Source: Nostoc sp. 106C (GTDB lineage Bacteria; Cyanobacteriota; Cyanobacteriia; Cyanobacteriales; Nostocaceae). Taken from it: DNA of 64,000 nucleotides. A model generated the notes under the pieces. That model was not told where the DNA came from and did not search any database. It saw only the letters and a program-made list of their open reading frames with translations. Location of the stretch: the NCBI RefSeq assembly GCF_002154725.1, contig NZ_MTAW01000106.1:48216-112215 (forward strand). The letters run 5' to 3'. A program made the position numbers and the translations under genes. This document shows, piece by piece, positions 10,692 to 18,991 of this stretch (position 1 is the first letter of the stretch; each line of letters starts with the position of its first letter).

Positions 10692-10785
10692 TCAATTTTA
10701 GATTTTGGATTTTTGATTATAGAAATTATTCTTTGCGCCTCTGCGTGAAATTCTTTTAAGCTTGTTGAATACACGAAAGAATTAT

Positions 10786-10810
10786 GGAACCACAGATGAA
10801 CACAGATGAA
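10786..10810. repeat. Dispersed intergenic motif, copy 1
   Basis: The motif starts GGAACCACAGATGAACACAG. A diverged copy lies at 12946-12979 in another HEP intergenic gap. A nearby string, TTTGCGCCTCTGCG at about 10730, recurs at about 17089. They look like the short dispersed intergenic repeats common in filamentous cyanobacteria. Confidence 0.5.
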
Positions 10811-10823
10811 TTGTAGTGAATTT

Positions 10824-11759
10824 TTAATTTTGACTTTTGAATTGCCGATGTGTTTGCCATCCCTGCCAACGACCGCGCAAAGATGCCCAGCATTTTTTAC
10901 CTGCCAATTGACCTTGACTAGGCAAAAGTCTCAGCCATTGCACTAAGCCTAAGCTATCCCTTGTGCCTACTAATATTGCCCATAATAAAAAGACCACACG
11001 GCGTAAAAGCGGCAAATATTCTAATAAAACTAAAGTTTCATTATGAACTAAGTTAATAAAGGCAATTTCATTAAAATTATTGCGCTGGTCTTCATCAAAA
11101 CGTTGTGCTGGGTAGTGATCTACTGCCACTTGTGGATCGTAAATTAGCTTCCAACCAGCCTGCTTTAACGCTAGGGTAAATGCCATTTCAAAATGTACTT
11201 GTGCCCCTGTACCGCGCATCCGTTCATCAAAACGCAATTGTGCGATTGCTTCTTGGCGAAAACTCATGTTCACGCCTTTGAGAACATCGACTTCACGAGG
11301 TTCTCCCACTCCTAGATGATGGTTACCTATCACCCGTCCAAACCATTGCAATTTACCAACTATCTGCCGGGAGTCATCTATTACCTTGTTTCCTTGATGT
11401 ACCCAATCACGCCCACCAACACCACCAATGCGGCTATCTGAGATAAAATGAGCGTTGATTTTCTCTAACCAATCAGGATGGGGGGCTGCATCATCATCTG
11501 TAATGGAAACAATGTCTCCTTCTACTGCGGTTAGTCCGGCGTTGAGGGCTGCTACTACCCCAGGTTTGGTAACTTTGATGGTGTGCAGAGGTAGGTTGTG
11601 CGGTGGCGATTGGGCGAGGAATTCCCAAGTTTGAGCATCTGTATCGCGGACAACTACTATTACTTGATCGACTGGTTTAGTTTGCGCCTGTAGTGCTAAA
11701 AGGCAGCGAGATAGATCTAGAGGACGGCGATAGGTGGGGATGAGAACAGTGTTCTTCAT
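10824..11759 (-). CDS. Glycosyltransferase family 2
   Basis: This 311-residue GT-A enzyme starts directly with the nucleotide-binding strand KNTVLIPTYRRPLDLSRCL, which fixes the ATG at 11759. The metal/donor-binding motif is SITDDDAAPHPDW. A GVNMSFRQEA segment and a C-terminal amphipathic stretch follow. It is predicted to add a sugar to the HEP repeat unit at the membrane. Its first 83 bases overlap the 3' end of the upstream GT4 gene in another frame, so translation of the two is probably coupled. The donor sugar is unknown. Confidence 0.87.
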   Translation of the reverse strand: MKNTVLIPTYRRPLDLSRCLLALQAQTKPVDQVIVVVRDTDAQTWEFLAQSPPHNLPLHTIKVTKPGVVAALNAGLTAVEGDIVSITDDDAAPHPDWLEKINAHFISDSRIGGVGGRDWVHQGNKVIDDSRQIVGKLQWFGRVIGNHHLGVGEPREVDVLKGVNMSFRQEAIAQLRFDERMRGTGAQVHFEMAFTLALKQAGWKLIYDPQVAVDHYPAQRFDEDQRNNFNEIAFINLVHNETLVLLEYLPLLRRVVFLLWAILVGTRDSLGLVQWLRLLPSQGQLAGKKCWASLRGRWQGWQTHRQFKSQN

Positions 11760-12879
11760 TCTTGATTAACTCCTCAAATAGATCTACATAGGTTTGTGCC
11801 ATCGTAGTCCAGCTATGTTGTTCAGCGACAGAACGAGCTGCTTTTCCCATTTGCTGCAACAAAGTGTCATCGTCTACTAAAGACAACAAGGCTGCTACTA
11901 AAGCATCGATATCATCTGAATCGGACAAAACTACCCCGCATTCTGGTGTCACCAATTCTGCACCCCCAGTGGCGGTGGCGGTAATGACAGGTAAACCAGA
12001 GGCGAGGGCTTCTAATAATACGAGGGTGCAAGCCTCATAACGGGAAGGAAATACAAATAAATCTGCAACCCGCATAATTGCGGCGATATCACGTCGATAC
12101 CCTAAAAAATGCACTCGCTCACTTAACCCCAGAGAGGCTGTCAATTGAGGGAAGGGGCTACCCTCTGTGTTACCAACCACCGCTAAATGTAAATCGGGAA
12201 CTTTTGCTAAGGCGTATAGTACTGTATCTAAGTTCTTTCTGGCGGTGCGAATATCGCCAGCAAACAGAGCTAGAGGAACATTTTCTGGTAAACCCCATGT
12301 TTGGCGGTCGTCTACACCAGGAGTAAATTCTTCTAAATCTACACCGTTGACAATTACCTGAATTCGAGAACGCGGTACGCCAATATTGACTAATTCCTGA
12401 GCTACTTTCTCAGATACGGCGATGACTACTTTCGCTTTTTGAAAAGCCTGTTTCTCCCAGTGAGCATTCAACGCAGTGTAAAGCCACTGATAAAATCCGT
12501 AAGCATCCCGACGAGTGCGGGAAATATGCACAGGCGATCGCAGCCAAGAACTGTGGACAAAATGTACAGCATTCACATCTGCTGATGTGTTGGTAATCGC
12601 GCCATTGACTTTGACTAAATCAATATCAGCGCGATTTTTTTGCAACCAATCTGCACTTTTTTTTGCAAATACGAAATTCCGAATAAATTCTGTAGGAAAC
12701 TTTTGGACTGGAATCTCAATCCAGTTAACTTGGCTATTCTCTTTTAATTCAGGTGCTACTTCGCTTGCTAATAATGTGAGGTGATGACCACGACGGATTA
12801 TTTCCTTGGCTACCTCATAATTGACTCGTCCTTGACCATCACCTTTTTTAACTGTGTGGGTAACAATGCAAAGTTTCAC
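11677..12879 (-). CDS. Glycosyltransferase family 4
   Basis: This 400-residue protein starts at GTG (12879) behind a strong Shine-Dalgarno (AAGGAGG, about 6 nt upstream). It has an N-terminal HTVKKGDGQGRVNYEV acceptor-domain loop. The C-terminal donor domain has FAGDIRTARKNL and the EX7E-type motif EACTLVLLEALASGLPVI followed by GGAELV. The last 27 or so residues, rich in Ser and Pro, are encoded by the part that overlaps the next gene and lie beyond the usual GT4 fold. It is a cytoplasmic sugar transferase of the HEP island with unknown specificity. Confidence 0.87.
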   Translation of the reverse strand: MKLCIVTHTVKKGDGQGRVNYEVAKEIIRRGHHLTLLASEVAPELKENSQVNWIEIPVQKFPTEFIRNFVFAKKSADWLQKNRADIDLVKVNGAITNTSADVNAVHFVHSSWLRSPVHISRTRRDAYGFYQWLYTALNAHWEKQAFQKAKVVIAVSEKVAQELVNIGVPRSRIQVIVNGVDLEEFTPGVDDRQTWGLPENVPLALFAGDIRTARKNLDTVLYALAKVPDLHLAVVGNTEGSPFPQLTASLGLSERVHFLGYRRDIAAIMRVADLFVFPSRYEACTLVLLEALASGLPVITATATGGAELVTPECGVVLSDSDDIDALVAALLSLVDDDTLLQQMGKAARSVAEQHSWTTMAQTYVDLFEELIKNEEHCSHPHLSPSSRSISLPFSTTGAN

Positions 12880-12945
12880 ACACCACCTCCTTAATAAATT
12901 AGTTAATTAGTAGGCTTCTAATAAGTATCCAAGATAAAGATATTT

Positions 12946-12979
12946 GGAACCACAAATAAACATAGATAAACACAGATAA
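12946..12979. repeat. Dispersed intergenic motif, copy 2
   Basis: This is a diverged copy of the motif at 10786-10810, starting GGAACCACAAATAAACATAG. It sits in the gap between two glycosyltransferase genes. Confidence 0.45.
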
Positions 12980-13088
12980 TTTATTAGTGTAAACTTGTGT
13001 ATTTCTATGATTTTTTCTCATAAAACAAAATTTTGTACGAGGCTTAATTCTAGAATTTAGCTCATTCTAGTAATTGCTTGACTAAGAT

Positions 13089-14045
13089 TCAAATAATGAA
13101 ACTGAGAGTCAGAGCAGCTAGAGTCCGCAAATTAAATTTCTGTTTGCTCAGTGCTTGCCAAAGATAAGGACGTGCTGCATCTGTCTGTTTATTTCGTATT
13201 AATCCAATCCCCAAAGTTGTATTAGCTTCTAACCATTTATTTTGAAAGTATGGCTTAAATTCTTGAAGTTTAGGATCTGCCATCAAGATTTGATAACAAA
13301 ATAATTCGCTTTTAGCTTTACGAATTTTTGCTTGAACATCTTGAGAGCCACTGAGCATTGTATCAGTTTGCTCATGGGCACGATATCGCGTCAATCTTTC
13401 TGGAGAATAGTAAGCTGCATAACCAGATATACAGCAAAGATAGGTTAAATATAAATCCCACATTCCACCAGCTTCTGAAGGAATATTATCCCAATCCAAA
13501 AGATTATTGCGAATTACACAAGCTGCGGCTGTGGGTATACTTTTATCTACTAACCCAATCTTAGCGAAAGATTTATAAACACCTTTTACTAGTTTGTGAC
13601 GCTTGAAACCTCGTGTATTTTCTTCTGTACCAGAATAATTAATATTGCCTTGAGCGTCTATTATATATTGGTCACAAAAAGCGATAATCAGTTCGGGATT
13701 TTCTTCTAATGGTGGTACAAGCTTGGCTAAAAAGTTTTCGTTCCACACATCATCATCATGCAAGCTAGCAACATATTTACCCCGCGCCATTTTAAAACCA
13801 TGCATCTGATTAGCAATCATCCCTATATTTTGCGGATGTCGCCAAAATTGGATACGTGAATCTCCAAAAGATTCGACAATCGGTAGGGGATTTTCGGGAC
13901 TACAATTATCAGAAACAATAATTTCAATATTTTGATAAGTCTGTTTAACCGCGCTGGCGATCGCTTGCTTAAGATACTCTGGTCGATTATAGGTAGGAAT
14001 AATCACACTGACCAGAGGTTGTACTACTTCAGAGGTGCTAGACAT
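13089..14045 (-). CDS. Glycosyltransferase family 2
   Basis: This 318-residue GT-A protein begins SEVVQPLVSVIIPTYNRPEY. The second donor element is IEIIVSDNCS, and the DxD-type metal site is ASLHDDDVWNENF. A C-terminal helix-rich part (about residues 230-318) resembles the accessory region of GT2 enzymes acting on polysaccharide repeat units. It lies 144 bp downstream of hepA and 209 bp upstream of the GT4 gene. The role in HEP assembly is inferred from position. The acceptor and donor are unknown. Confidence 0.85.
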   Translation of the reverse strand: MSSTSEVVQPLVSVIIPTYNRPEYLKQAIASAVKQTYQNIEIIVSDNCSPENPLPIVESFGDSRIQFWRHPQNIGMIANQMHGFKMARGKYVASLHDDDVWNENFLAKLVPPLEENPELIIAFCDQYIIDAQGNINYSGTEENTRGFKRHKLVKGVYKSFAKIGLVDKSIPTAAACVIRNNLLDWDNIPSEAGGMWDLYLTYLCCISGYAAYYSPERLTRYRAHEQTDTMLSGSQDVQAKIRKAKSELFCYQILMADPKLQEFKPYFQNKWLEANTTLGIGLIRNKQTDAARPYLWQALSKQKFNLRTLAALTLSFII

Positions 14046-14090
14046 AAGTTTAAGACATTAAATTTTCATGTCTGTAAATAGAATGGGTTG

Positions 14091-14189
14091 TCAAGATATC
14101 TGTCATTTGTCATTGGTCAATAGTCAATAGTTATTGGTCATTTCTCCCTTGTCCCATTTCTCCCCACACTCCCCATATCTCCCTTGTCC
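14091..14189. repeat. Low-complexity intergenic element (TCATTGGTC / CTCCCTTGTCCC type)
   Basis: Runs of short TGTCATTGGTCAATAGTC-like words pass into CCC-TTGTCCC-like words, filling the gap between hepA and the next gene. Related pieces occur at 38101-38168, 48839-48905 and 61570-61635. This is a known style of dispersed intergenic filler in Nostocales. No function is evident. Confidence 0.55.
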
Positions 14190-16028
14190 CTACTCTGCTT
14201 GGCCAATTTGGTACTGTGTCTGGTGATATCTCCACAGCTTGCCTTGACGAGCGAGTAATTCTTGATATTTGCCTTGTTCTACGATCCGCCCCTTTTCAAT
14301 TACTACAACCTTATCTGCTTGAGCAATAGTTGAAAGACGGTGAGCAATAACAATCACTGTTCGTCCTACAGCAAAATTCTCTAAAACCTCTTGAATTGAC
14401 TGCTGTGTGATTGCATCTAAAGCACTAGTGGCTTCATCTAAAATCAAAATTTCTGGTTTGCGCACCAAAGCACGCGCGATCGCAATTCGTTGTTGCTGTC
14501 CACCAGATAATTGAATGCCGTTAGCACCCAAAATTGTATTAAAACCCCCAGGCAATTTTTCGATAAATTCTAGTGCATTCGCTTGGCGGGCTGCTTCGTA
14601 AATTTCTGCTTCAGTGGCTTCAGGAGTACCGTAAGCAATATTATTCCGAATAGAGGTGTTGAAAATAAATGTCTTCTGACTAACTACAGCCATTTTGCGA
14701 CGTAGCGAGTCAATGTCAAAATGGCACAAATCAACTCCATCTAAAAGAATTTGCCCTTCTACAGGATCGTGAAATCTGGGAATCAAATCAGCAAGTGTAC
14801 TTTTACCGCCACCAGTTTCTCCTACTAGAGCGATCATTTTTCCCTGCTCCATACTCAGGGTAATATTGTGTAGCACTAGACTGCCAGGTTCATAGCCAAA
14901 ATCTACAGATACTATATCAATTCCTTGTTGCAATCCAGGGAACCGGACTTTGCCATTATGGAAGTAATCTTTATCCTCAGTTCTTAATAACTGTTTGATA
15001 TTTTCTACTGCTCCGGCTTGGGTACTTAAAAAGGCGATAACTCCATTTAAATCTTGAATCATCGGCACCAAACGAAACAGTACAAAGAAGAATGTCAACA
15101 ATGAGGCAATCTTCATTAAGCCAGTTGTCAGCGCCACAATAATCATCGCTACAAGAATTACTGTGGAGATACTTTCAGCAATTGGCCTGACTATTAAAGA
15201 CAACCAATAAACATTTTTCCAAGCATTAACTACATTATGGCTCGCTTGATAATACAGTTTTCGTTCAAAATCTATCGTAGAAAATGCATGAATTGTGCGG
15301 ATGCCATCAATAAACTCTAGCGACCTAGAAGTAAAATTGTCGTTCGCTTTGGTGACAGCAAAACTGCGCTCACGAATATGTTTATTGAGAGTTGTCAGCC
15401 CTACAGCTAAAAAACTAAACAGTAAAATTGAAATTATTGAAAGCTGCCAAGAGAGGACAAATAAGGATAGAGAGTAGACTGCAATTGTTAAAGTTCTTGT
15501 GATCACAAAAGCCATCCCTCCAAAAATCTGCCTAATCCTCTCCATCTCACTAGTGAGGCTATTAATTATTTCACCTGAGTTTTTCTTGGCAAAATATTTT
15601 AGACTTTGAGCCTGTAGTTGTTCAAATATCTGTTTACGAAGATGATCTACTAAATTAATTTCGCTAAACTGAATACAAATTTGTGCTAAGTAGTTAAATC
15701 CTGCACGTATACAAGTTATAATTACAATTAATGTAGATACTCGAAATAATCTCTCATTAGCTGAACGGTTAATACCTAAAATAATAATATCAAACCATTC
15801 AATTCCGGTTTTTACTGGTTCAGCATCGGGAGTAGTCAGGCTTTGGAGAAATGCCAATAAAAACCCAAGCCCAAATCCCTCAAAGGTAACAGCAAAGAGG
15901 GATAAAACTATCGCTAAAATTGCAATACGAGGAAACTTTTTAAACTCTCGTAATATTAAGTAGTTATTTTGCCAAAAACTACTAGCTTGTAGAAATCTCC
16001 AAGTTGTTCGAGTGAGCTTGAAATACAT
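14190..16028 (-). CDS. hepA: HepA-like ABC exporter, fused permease and ATPase
   Basis: This 612-residue half-transporter has an exporter-type membrane domain (about residues 35-335, six hydrophobic segments) and an ATPase domain. The ATPase carries Walker A GETGGGKST (about residue 400), the ABC signature LSGGQQQR (about 505), Walker B ILILDEATSALD and the switch region IAHRLST. In Anabaena, HepA is required for depositing the heterocyst envelope polysaccharide and is thought to export the glycan or its lipid-linked unit. Assignment to HepA rests on the neighbourhood (hepC close upstream, glycosyltransferases on both sides) and the architecture. A generic MsbA-like exporter cannot be excluded without alignment. 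Confidence 0.85.
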   Translation of the reverse strand: MYFKLTRTTWRFLQASSFWQNNYLILREFKKFPRIAILAIVLSLFAVTFEGFGLGFLLAFLQSLTTPDAEPVKTGIEWFDIIILGINRSANERLFRVSTLIVIITCIRAGFNYLAQICIQFSEINLVDHLRKQIFEQLQAQSLKYFAKKNSGEIINSLTSEMERIRQIFGGMAFVITRTLTIAVYSLSLFVLSWQLSIISILLFSFLAVGLTTLNKHIRERSFAVTKANDNFTSRSLEFIDGIRTIHAFSTIDFERKLYYQASHNVVNAWKNVYWLSLIVRPIAESISTVILVAMIIVALTTGLMKIASLLTFFFVLFRLVPMIQDLNGVIAFLSTQAGAVENIKQLLRTEDKDYFHNGKVRFPGLQQGIDIVSVDFGYEPGSLVLHNITLSMEQGKMIALVGETGGGKSTLADLIPRFHDPVEGQILLDGVDLCHFDIDSLRRKMAVVSQKTFIFNTSIRNNIAYGTPEATEAEIYEAARQANALEFIEKLPGGFNTILGANGIQLSGGQQQRIAIARALVRKPEILILDEATSALDAITQQSIQEVLENFAVGRTVIVIAHRLSTIAQADKVVVIEKGRIVEQGKYQELLARQGKLWRYHQTQYQIGQAE

Positions 16029-16091
16029 AAAATGAGTTACAAGAGTCTTTCAATAAAACAAAGTCCAATCAAATTACACTGGAAAAGTGTC

Positions 16092-17036
16092 TTAAATTGG
16101 ATGGCGATAGATGAAGCGACCAATAGCAGATCCACAAAGGATGGCAAATTGTTGTTGGAAAAATTTGGCTGAAGAATACAGTTGAATTGGTGTTTGACTG
16201 TGCCGCCAAAACAATTTATCTGTAATGGTAGGACGGCTACCTTCAAGAGCACTCATAATTAGTTTCTTGCGCCAGGGCTTAACGCTGGGTACGGTTGCAT
16301 GAGACATAATCGTGCCACCAGGGACAAAATCCATACCATCAGGCCCCACCGTACTCAAGGGATGAGTAGACACCATGAGCGCTAAGTTAAGGTAAGTCTG
16401 ATCTCCATAGAGATAGGGGTAATCATGAAAACTGTTCTGGGCATACAGATCGTCGAAATCTGAGTATCCTGCCATCTCACCTAGTTCTATAAGCTTTTGC
16501 CAAAGTAAAAGAATAGACTTGCAATTTTTATTCACACCAATAAAGCCACTATTAAAGTGGTAATCTAATTGGCGATCGCAAACTAAGCCGTTACTTTCTG
16601 CAAATTCCTTCCAAGCCAAGCGTCGAGGATGATTAGCTGGTACCTGATACCACGAGTCCCCACACAGCGCAATTCCCCGATTCACCCACTTCTCGTAAAA
16701 ATCCCAGCTACACTTATTGACAATATCAGGGTCAAAGTAAAATAGCGCATCCACATCTGGGCAGTAACTTTCCCATAATAGGGACATAAAATCAGGCTTG
16801 TAAAAACCTAGATGCTTTCGGGTATTGAGTTTCACAAACCGAATTGCACAATCCTCAGCTATAGAAAACTCTTGATAGCCTTTGCCATCTTTTAAAGACT
16901 TAGCCCAAGGTGGTAATTCCCCACGATATCCTGCCCAAAACACACCACGAAAACCGTGATGATATAAAGAATTTGCCAAAACTCCCACACCATAGTGGTA
17001 GTCTTTTTCAAACACAGTACAGATAGCCGTATTCAT
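16092..17036 (-). CDS. Putative GT-A-fold glycosyltransferase between hepC and hepA
   Basis: A 314-residue soluble protein starting MNTAICTVFEKDYHYGVGVL. The segment DALFYFDPDIVNKC supplies a DxD-like metal motif as in GT-A enzymes. YHFNSGFIGVNKNCKSIL resembles the mid-domain 'N-G' block of GT8-like transferases, and a GDQTYLNLAL segment resembles their late Asp-Gln element. This suggests a nucleotide-sugar transferase of a poorly described family. It is 63 bp upstream of hepA and 108 bp downstream of hepC, so cotranscription is likely. The donor and acceptor are unknown. Confidence 0.7.
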   Translation of the reverse strand: MNTAICTVFEKDYHYGVGVLANSLYHHGFRGVFWAGYRGELPPWAKSLKDGKGYQEFSIAEDCAIRFVKLNTRKHLGFYKPDFMSLLWESYCPDVDALFYFDPDIVNKCSWDFYEKWVNRGIALCGDSWYQVPANHPRRLAWKEFAESNGLVCDRQLDYHFNSGFIGVNKNCKSILLLWQKLIELGEMAGYSDFDDLYAQNSFHDYPYLYGDQTYLNLALMVSTHPLSTVGPDGMDFVPGGTIMSHATVPSVKPWRKKLIMSALEGSRPTITDKLFWRHSQTPIQLYSSAKFFQQQFAILCGSAIGRFIYRHPI

Positions 17037-17144
17037 AGTCCTAGCGATCGCGTTAAATTAAATAAGTTTTTAGCGCTCTTCTTTGCGCCTTTGCGCCTCT
17101 GCGCGAAATAAAAGCAAGATGACAGCCTCCTCCTGCCTTCTTTT

Positions 17145-17885
17145 CTAAGATCCAGCAGGCTTAAATGTAGCTTCTACCTGCCATGAACCGATAATTTCTG
17201 GGACTGAGAGGCCGTTCTCTGAACTTAAGCGCACCAGATCTTCTAAAGTCCAACAATGCGATCGCACTAATCTCCTGTCACCTTGCACTACATTCAATAA
17301 CTGTGGGAAATTGTGTAGATTATATTTACCCATCCAACGCCCTAGAGGTGTAATGTTGTGCTCCTCAGTTGTGCGAAACTTGATTGCTCGAAACAGTTTA
17401 CCGCGTTCTCCAACCTGCCACTCATAGGAGAAAAGTGAACCAGGCGAATCAACCTGCATCAGCAAAACCAGCCCCAGCATAACTGGACTTATCAACAGTA
17501 GCAACACTAAAGCAACAATCCAATCAATTACTCGCTGCAACTGTTTGCTAAAAGTGTTAGCTTGTTTTAGCCGCTGATTGCCAGAGGGTAAGCGTAGAAA
17601 TATTGGCTTATTAGCTTGTTCGCAGGCCTCAGCCCAAAATCTCAGCCAAGCCTCATCCAGCTTTGAATCTATGCTCACCAATTTGATTGGGGAATGTTTT
17701 AAACAGTCTACTAACAATTCTTCGTTATATAGAGAAGGCAAATATGGCTGTTTTACTTGTCCGGGAGACTTCACCAACAGCTGATCTCGTCGCCACAAAA
17801 GTTTGCAGTATGGGGAGCGATGATCTTGGTCTTGCTCAGGTAGCGTGTAGTGATTCTGTAGAATCGGAATTATTGACGTAGTCAT
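17145..17885 (-). CDS. hepC: HepC-like sugar-phosphate transferase homologue
   Basis: This 246-residue protein has a polar N-terminal region (about 1-110) followed by a single hydrophobic segment (VIDWIVALVLLLLISPVML). A bacterial sugar transferase (WcaJ/PglC-like) core follows: SPGSLFSYEWQVGERGKLF, IKFRT, PLGRWMG. Family enzymes move a phosphosugar from a nucleotide sugar to undecaprenyl phosphate. Here the usual LDELPQL is LHNFPQL and the VGPRP-like block is VRSHC, so the catalytic Asp-Glu pair is missing. The match to HepC rests on this reduced form and on the nearby hepA. A long intergenic region lies upstream and probably holds its promoter. Confidence 0.82.
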   Translation of the reverse strand: MTTSIIPILQNHYTLPEQDQDHRSPYCKLLWRRDQLLVKSPGQVKQPYLPSLYNEELLVDCLKHSPIKLVSIDSKLDEAWLRFWAEACEQANKPIFLRLPSGNQRLKQANTFSKQLQRVIDWIVALVLLLLISPVMLGLVLLMQVDSPGSLFSYEWQVGERGKLFRAIKFRTTEEHNITPLGRWMGKYNLHNFPQLLNVVQGDRRLVRSHCWTLEDLVRLSSENGLSVPEIIGSWQVEATFKPAGS

Positions 17886-18407
17886 AGGTCTTGAGAATTT
17901 GTAGAGTAGTAGATTCTTGACCTGATATCAAAGGCTATCTCCGCCAAAAGCGCTAATCTAAATTATTTGTAGAAACATCTTGCAATGGCAAACTTAGTGA
18001 GGCGATCGCACATTTTAGATGTACAAAAAGCCATGATACTCAGTAGCTACGCAGAATATAGATATCACTAGCGAGGTTGGAGACAAGGGTAATTAAATCT
18101 GTGTAGAAAACATCTACCCTATCACTCCATATTTATTTATACTCAGCAGCTTCACGTTTTGATAAATCTGTCAAAATCAATCGACGCTTATCTTTTGGCT
18201 TTTGTGAAGGAGGTTTGATATCTAGAATATAAGAGACTTTAGAAATAAATCTTGGTCAGAGAAATTCTTTATTTAGTCTTTAAAGAGTACTTGATTTTCC
18301 CTGGCAATTATTAAGTTATCGTAAACTCGCTTTTCCACCGACACCCGCGCCTGGACTCACCGTAGAATGGTGCTGTCATTGCCCAAATCTCCCGCTTCGT
18401 TGTTATC

Positions 18408-18433
18408 TAGCCTTGGAATCAATTCCAAGGCTA
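18408..18433. repeat. Perfect 12-bp-arm palindrome
   Basis: The arms TAGCCTTGGAAT and ATTCCAAGGCTA are separated by two bases. A second palindrome (AGTCTAC-GGAA-GTAGACT) follows at 18442-18459. Such tandem palindromes are typical dispersed repeats in Nostoc-like genomes. Confidence 0.6.
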
Positions 18434-18441
18434 ATAGCTCA

Positions 18442-18459
18442 AGTCTACGGAAGTAGACT
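18442..18459. repeat. Short palindrome AGTCTAC-GGAA-GTAGACT
   Basis: Seven-base arms around GGAA, nine bases after the larger palindrome. This is a familiar dispersed element in Nostocales intergenic DNA. Confidence 0.5.
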
Positions 18460-18531
18460 AATACCAATTTGAAAAATGATTGCGACAGATGGAAATCTAA
18501 AATCCAAAATGGTATAAGTTGCATATTTCAG

Positions 18532-18885
18532 TCCACTTAACGCTCTTTAATCACTCTCGTGAGATAAAAATCTACAACCCTTATTATGCCGAACTTTTAT
18601 AAATTTAGGCGTAGGTTGGGTTGAGGAACGAAACCCAACATCCTTAAACCTTGATCTAGTTGGGTTTCACTGCGTTCAAACGCCACTTCACTCAAGTCGG
18701 GAAACCCGCCCACGTGAGTGGCTCCCCAACCTACTAGCGCGGCAAGTCTAAAATGTTGGGTTGAATCATCAGAGACTATTTTTATTGTTTGGGATTTTCT
18801 AGATTTTTTGAACCCAACGTTTTACGGTTGACGCGCTACTACATTTATTTTCTCTCCCCAAAGTGACGGAAGAGCGTTAAGTGGA
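18532..18885. mobile_element. MITE-like element with 16-bp terminal inverted repeats
   Basis: A perfect 16-bp inverted repeat, TCCACTTAACGCTCTT (18532-18547) and its complement (18870-18885), bounds 354 bp without an ORF. The homology extends imperfectly inwards (ATCACT against GTCACT). Inside are repeated GTTGGGTT/AACCCAAC words in both orientations (about 18611-18640, 18760-18770 and 18812-18820). This build fits a miniature inverted-repeat element. No clear target-site duplication is visible and no transposase is present, so mobility is inferred only. Confidence 0.5.
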
Positions 18886-18897
18886 GTTGGGCTATTA

Positions 18898-18919
18898 GCC
18901 CAGAACTTCAGTTCTGGGC
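18898..18919 (-). repeat. Hairpin after the Wzc-like gene
   Basis: The arms GCCCAGAACT and AGTTCTGGGC lie around two bases, about 70 bp past the stop of the Wzc-like gene. No T-run follows, so it may be only a dispersed palindrome, though it could stabilise the 3' end of the transcript. Confidence 0.45.
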
Positions 18920-18991
18920 GGAATGACGGTCAGTGCGATATCACTGTTACAAAAATTTGGGTAATCACAAGGACTGAGCCTGAGGGCTGTT

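Larger units (their letters stand above)
17886..18991. other. 1.1 kb intergenic region upstream of hepC with repeats
   Basis: No credible gene is present. The region holds palindromes at 18408-18433 and 18442-18459, a MITE-like element at 18532-18885 and a hairpin at 18898-18919. The part next to hepC (17886-18300) is plain AT-rich sequence and is the likely place of the hepC promoter. One near-NtcA match there, at about 18097, has a 9-base rather than 8-base spacer. Confidence 0.6.

Noticed and set aside
18097..18111. NtcA site upstream of hepC
   Set aside because: The spacer is nine bases (GTA-N9-TAC), not eight. A similar near match at about 35810 has the same fault.
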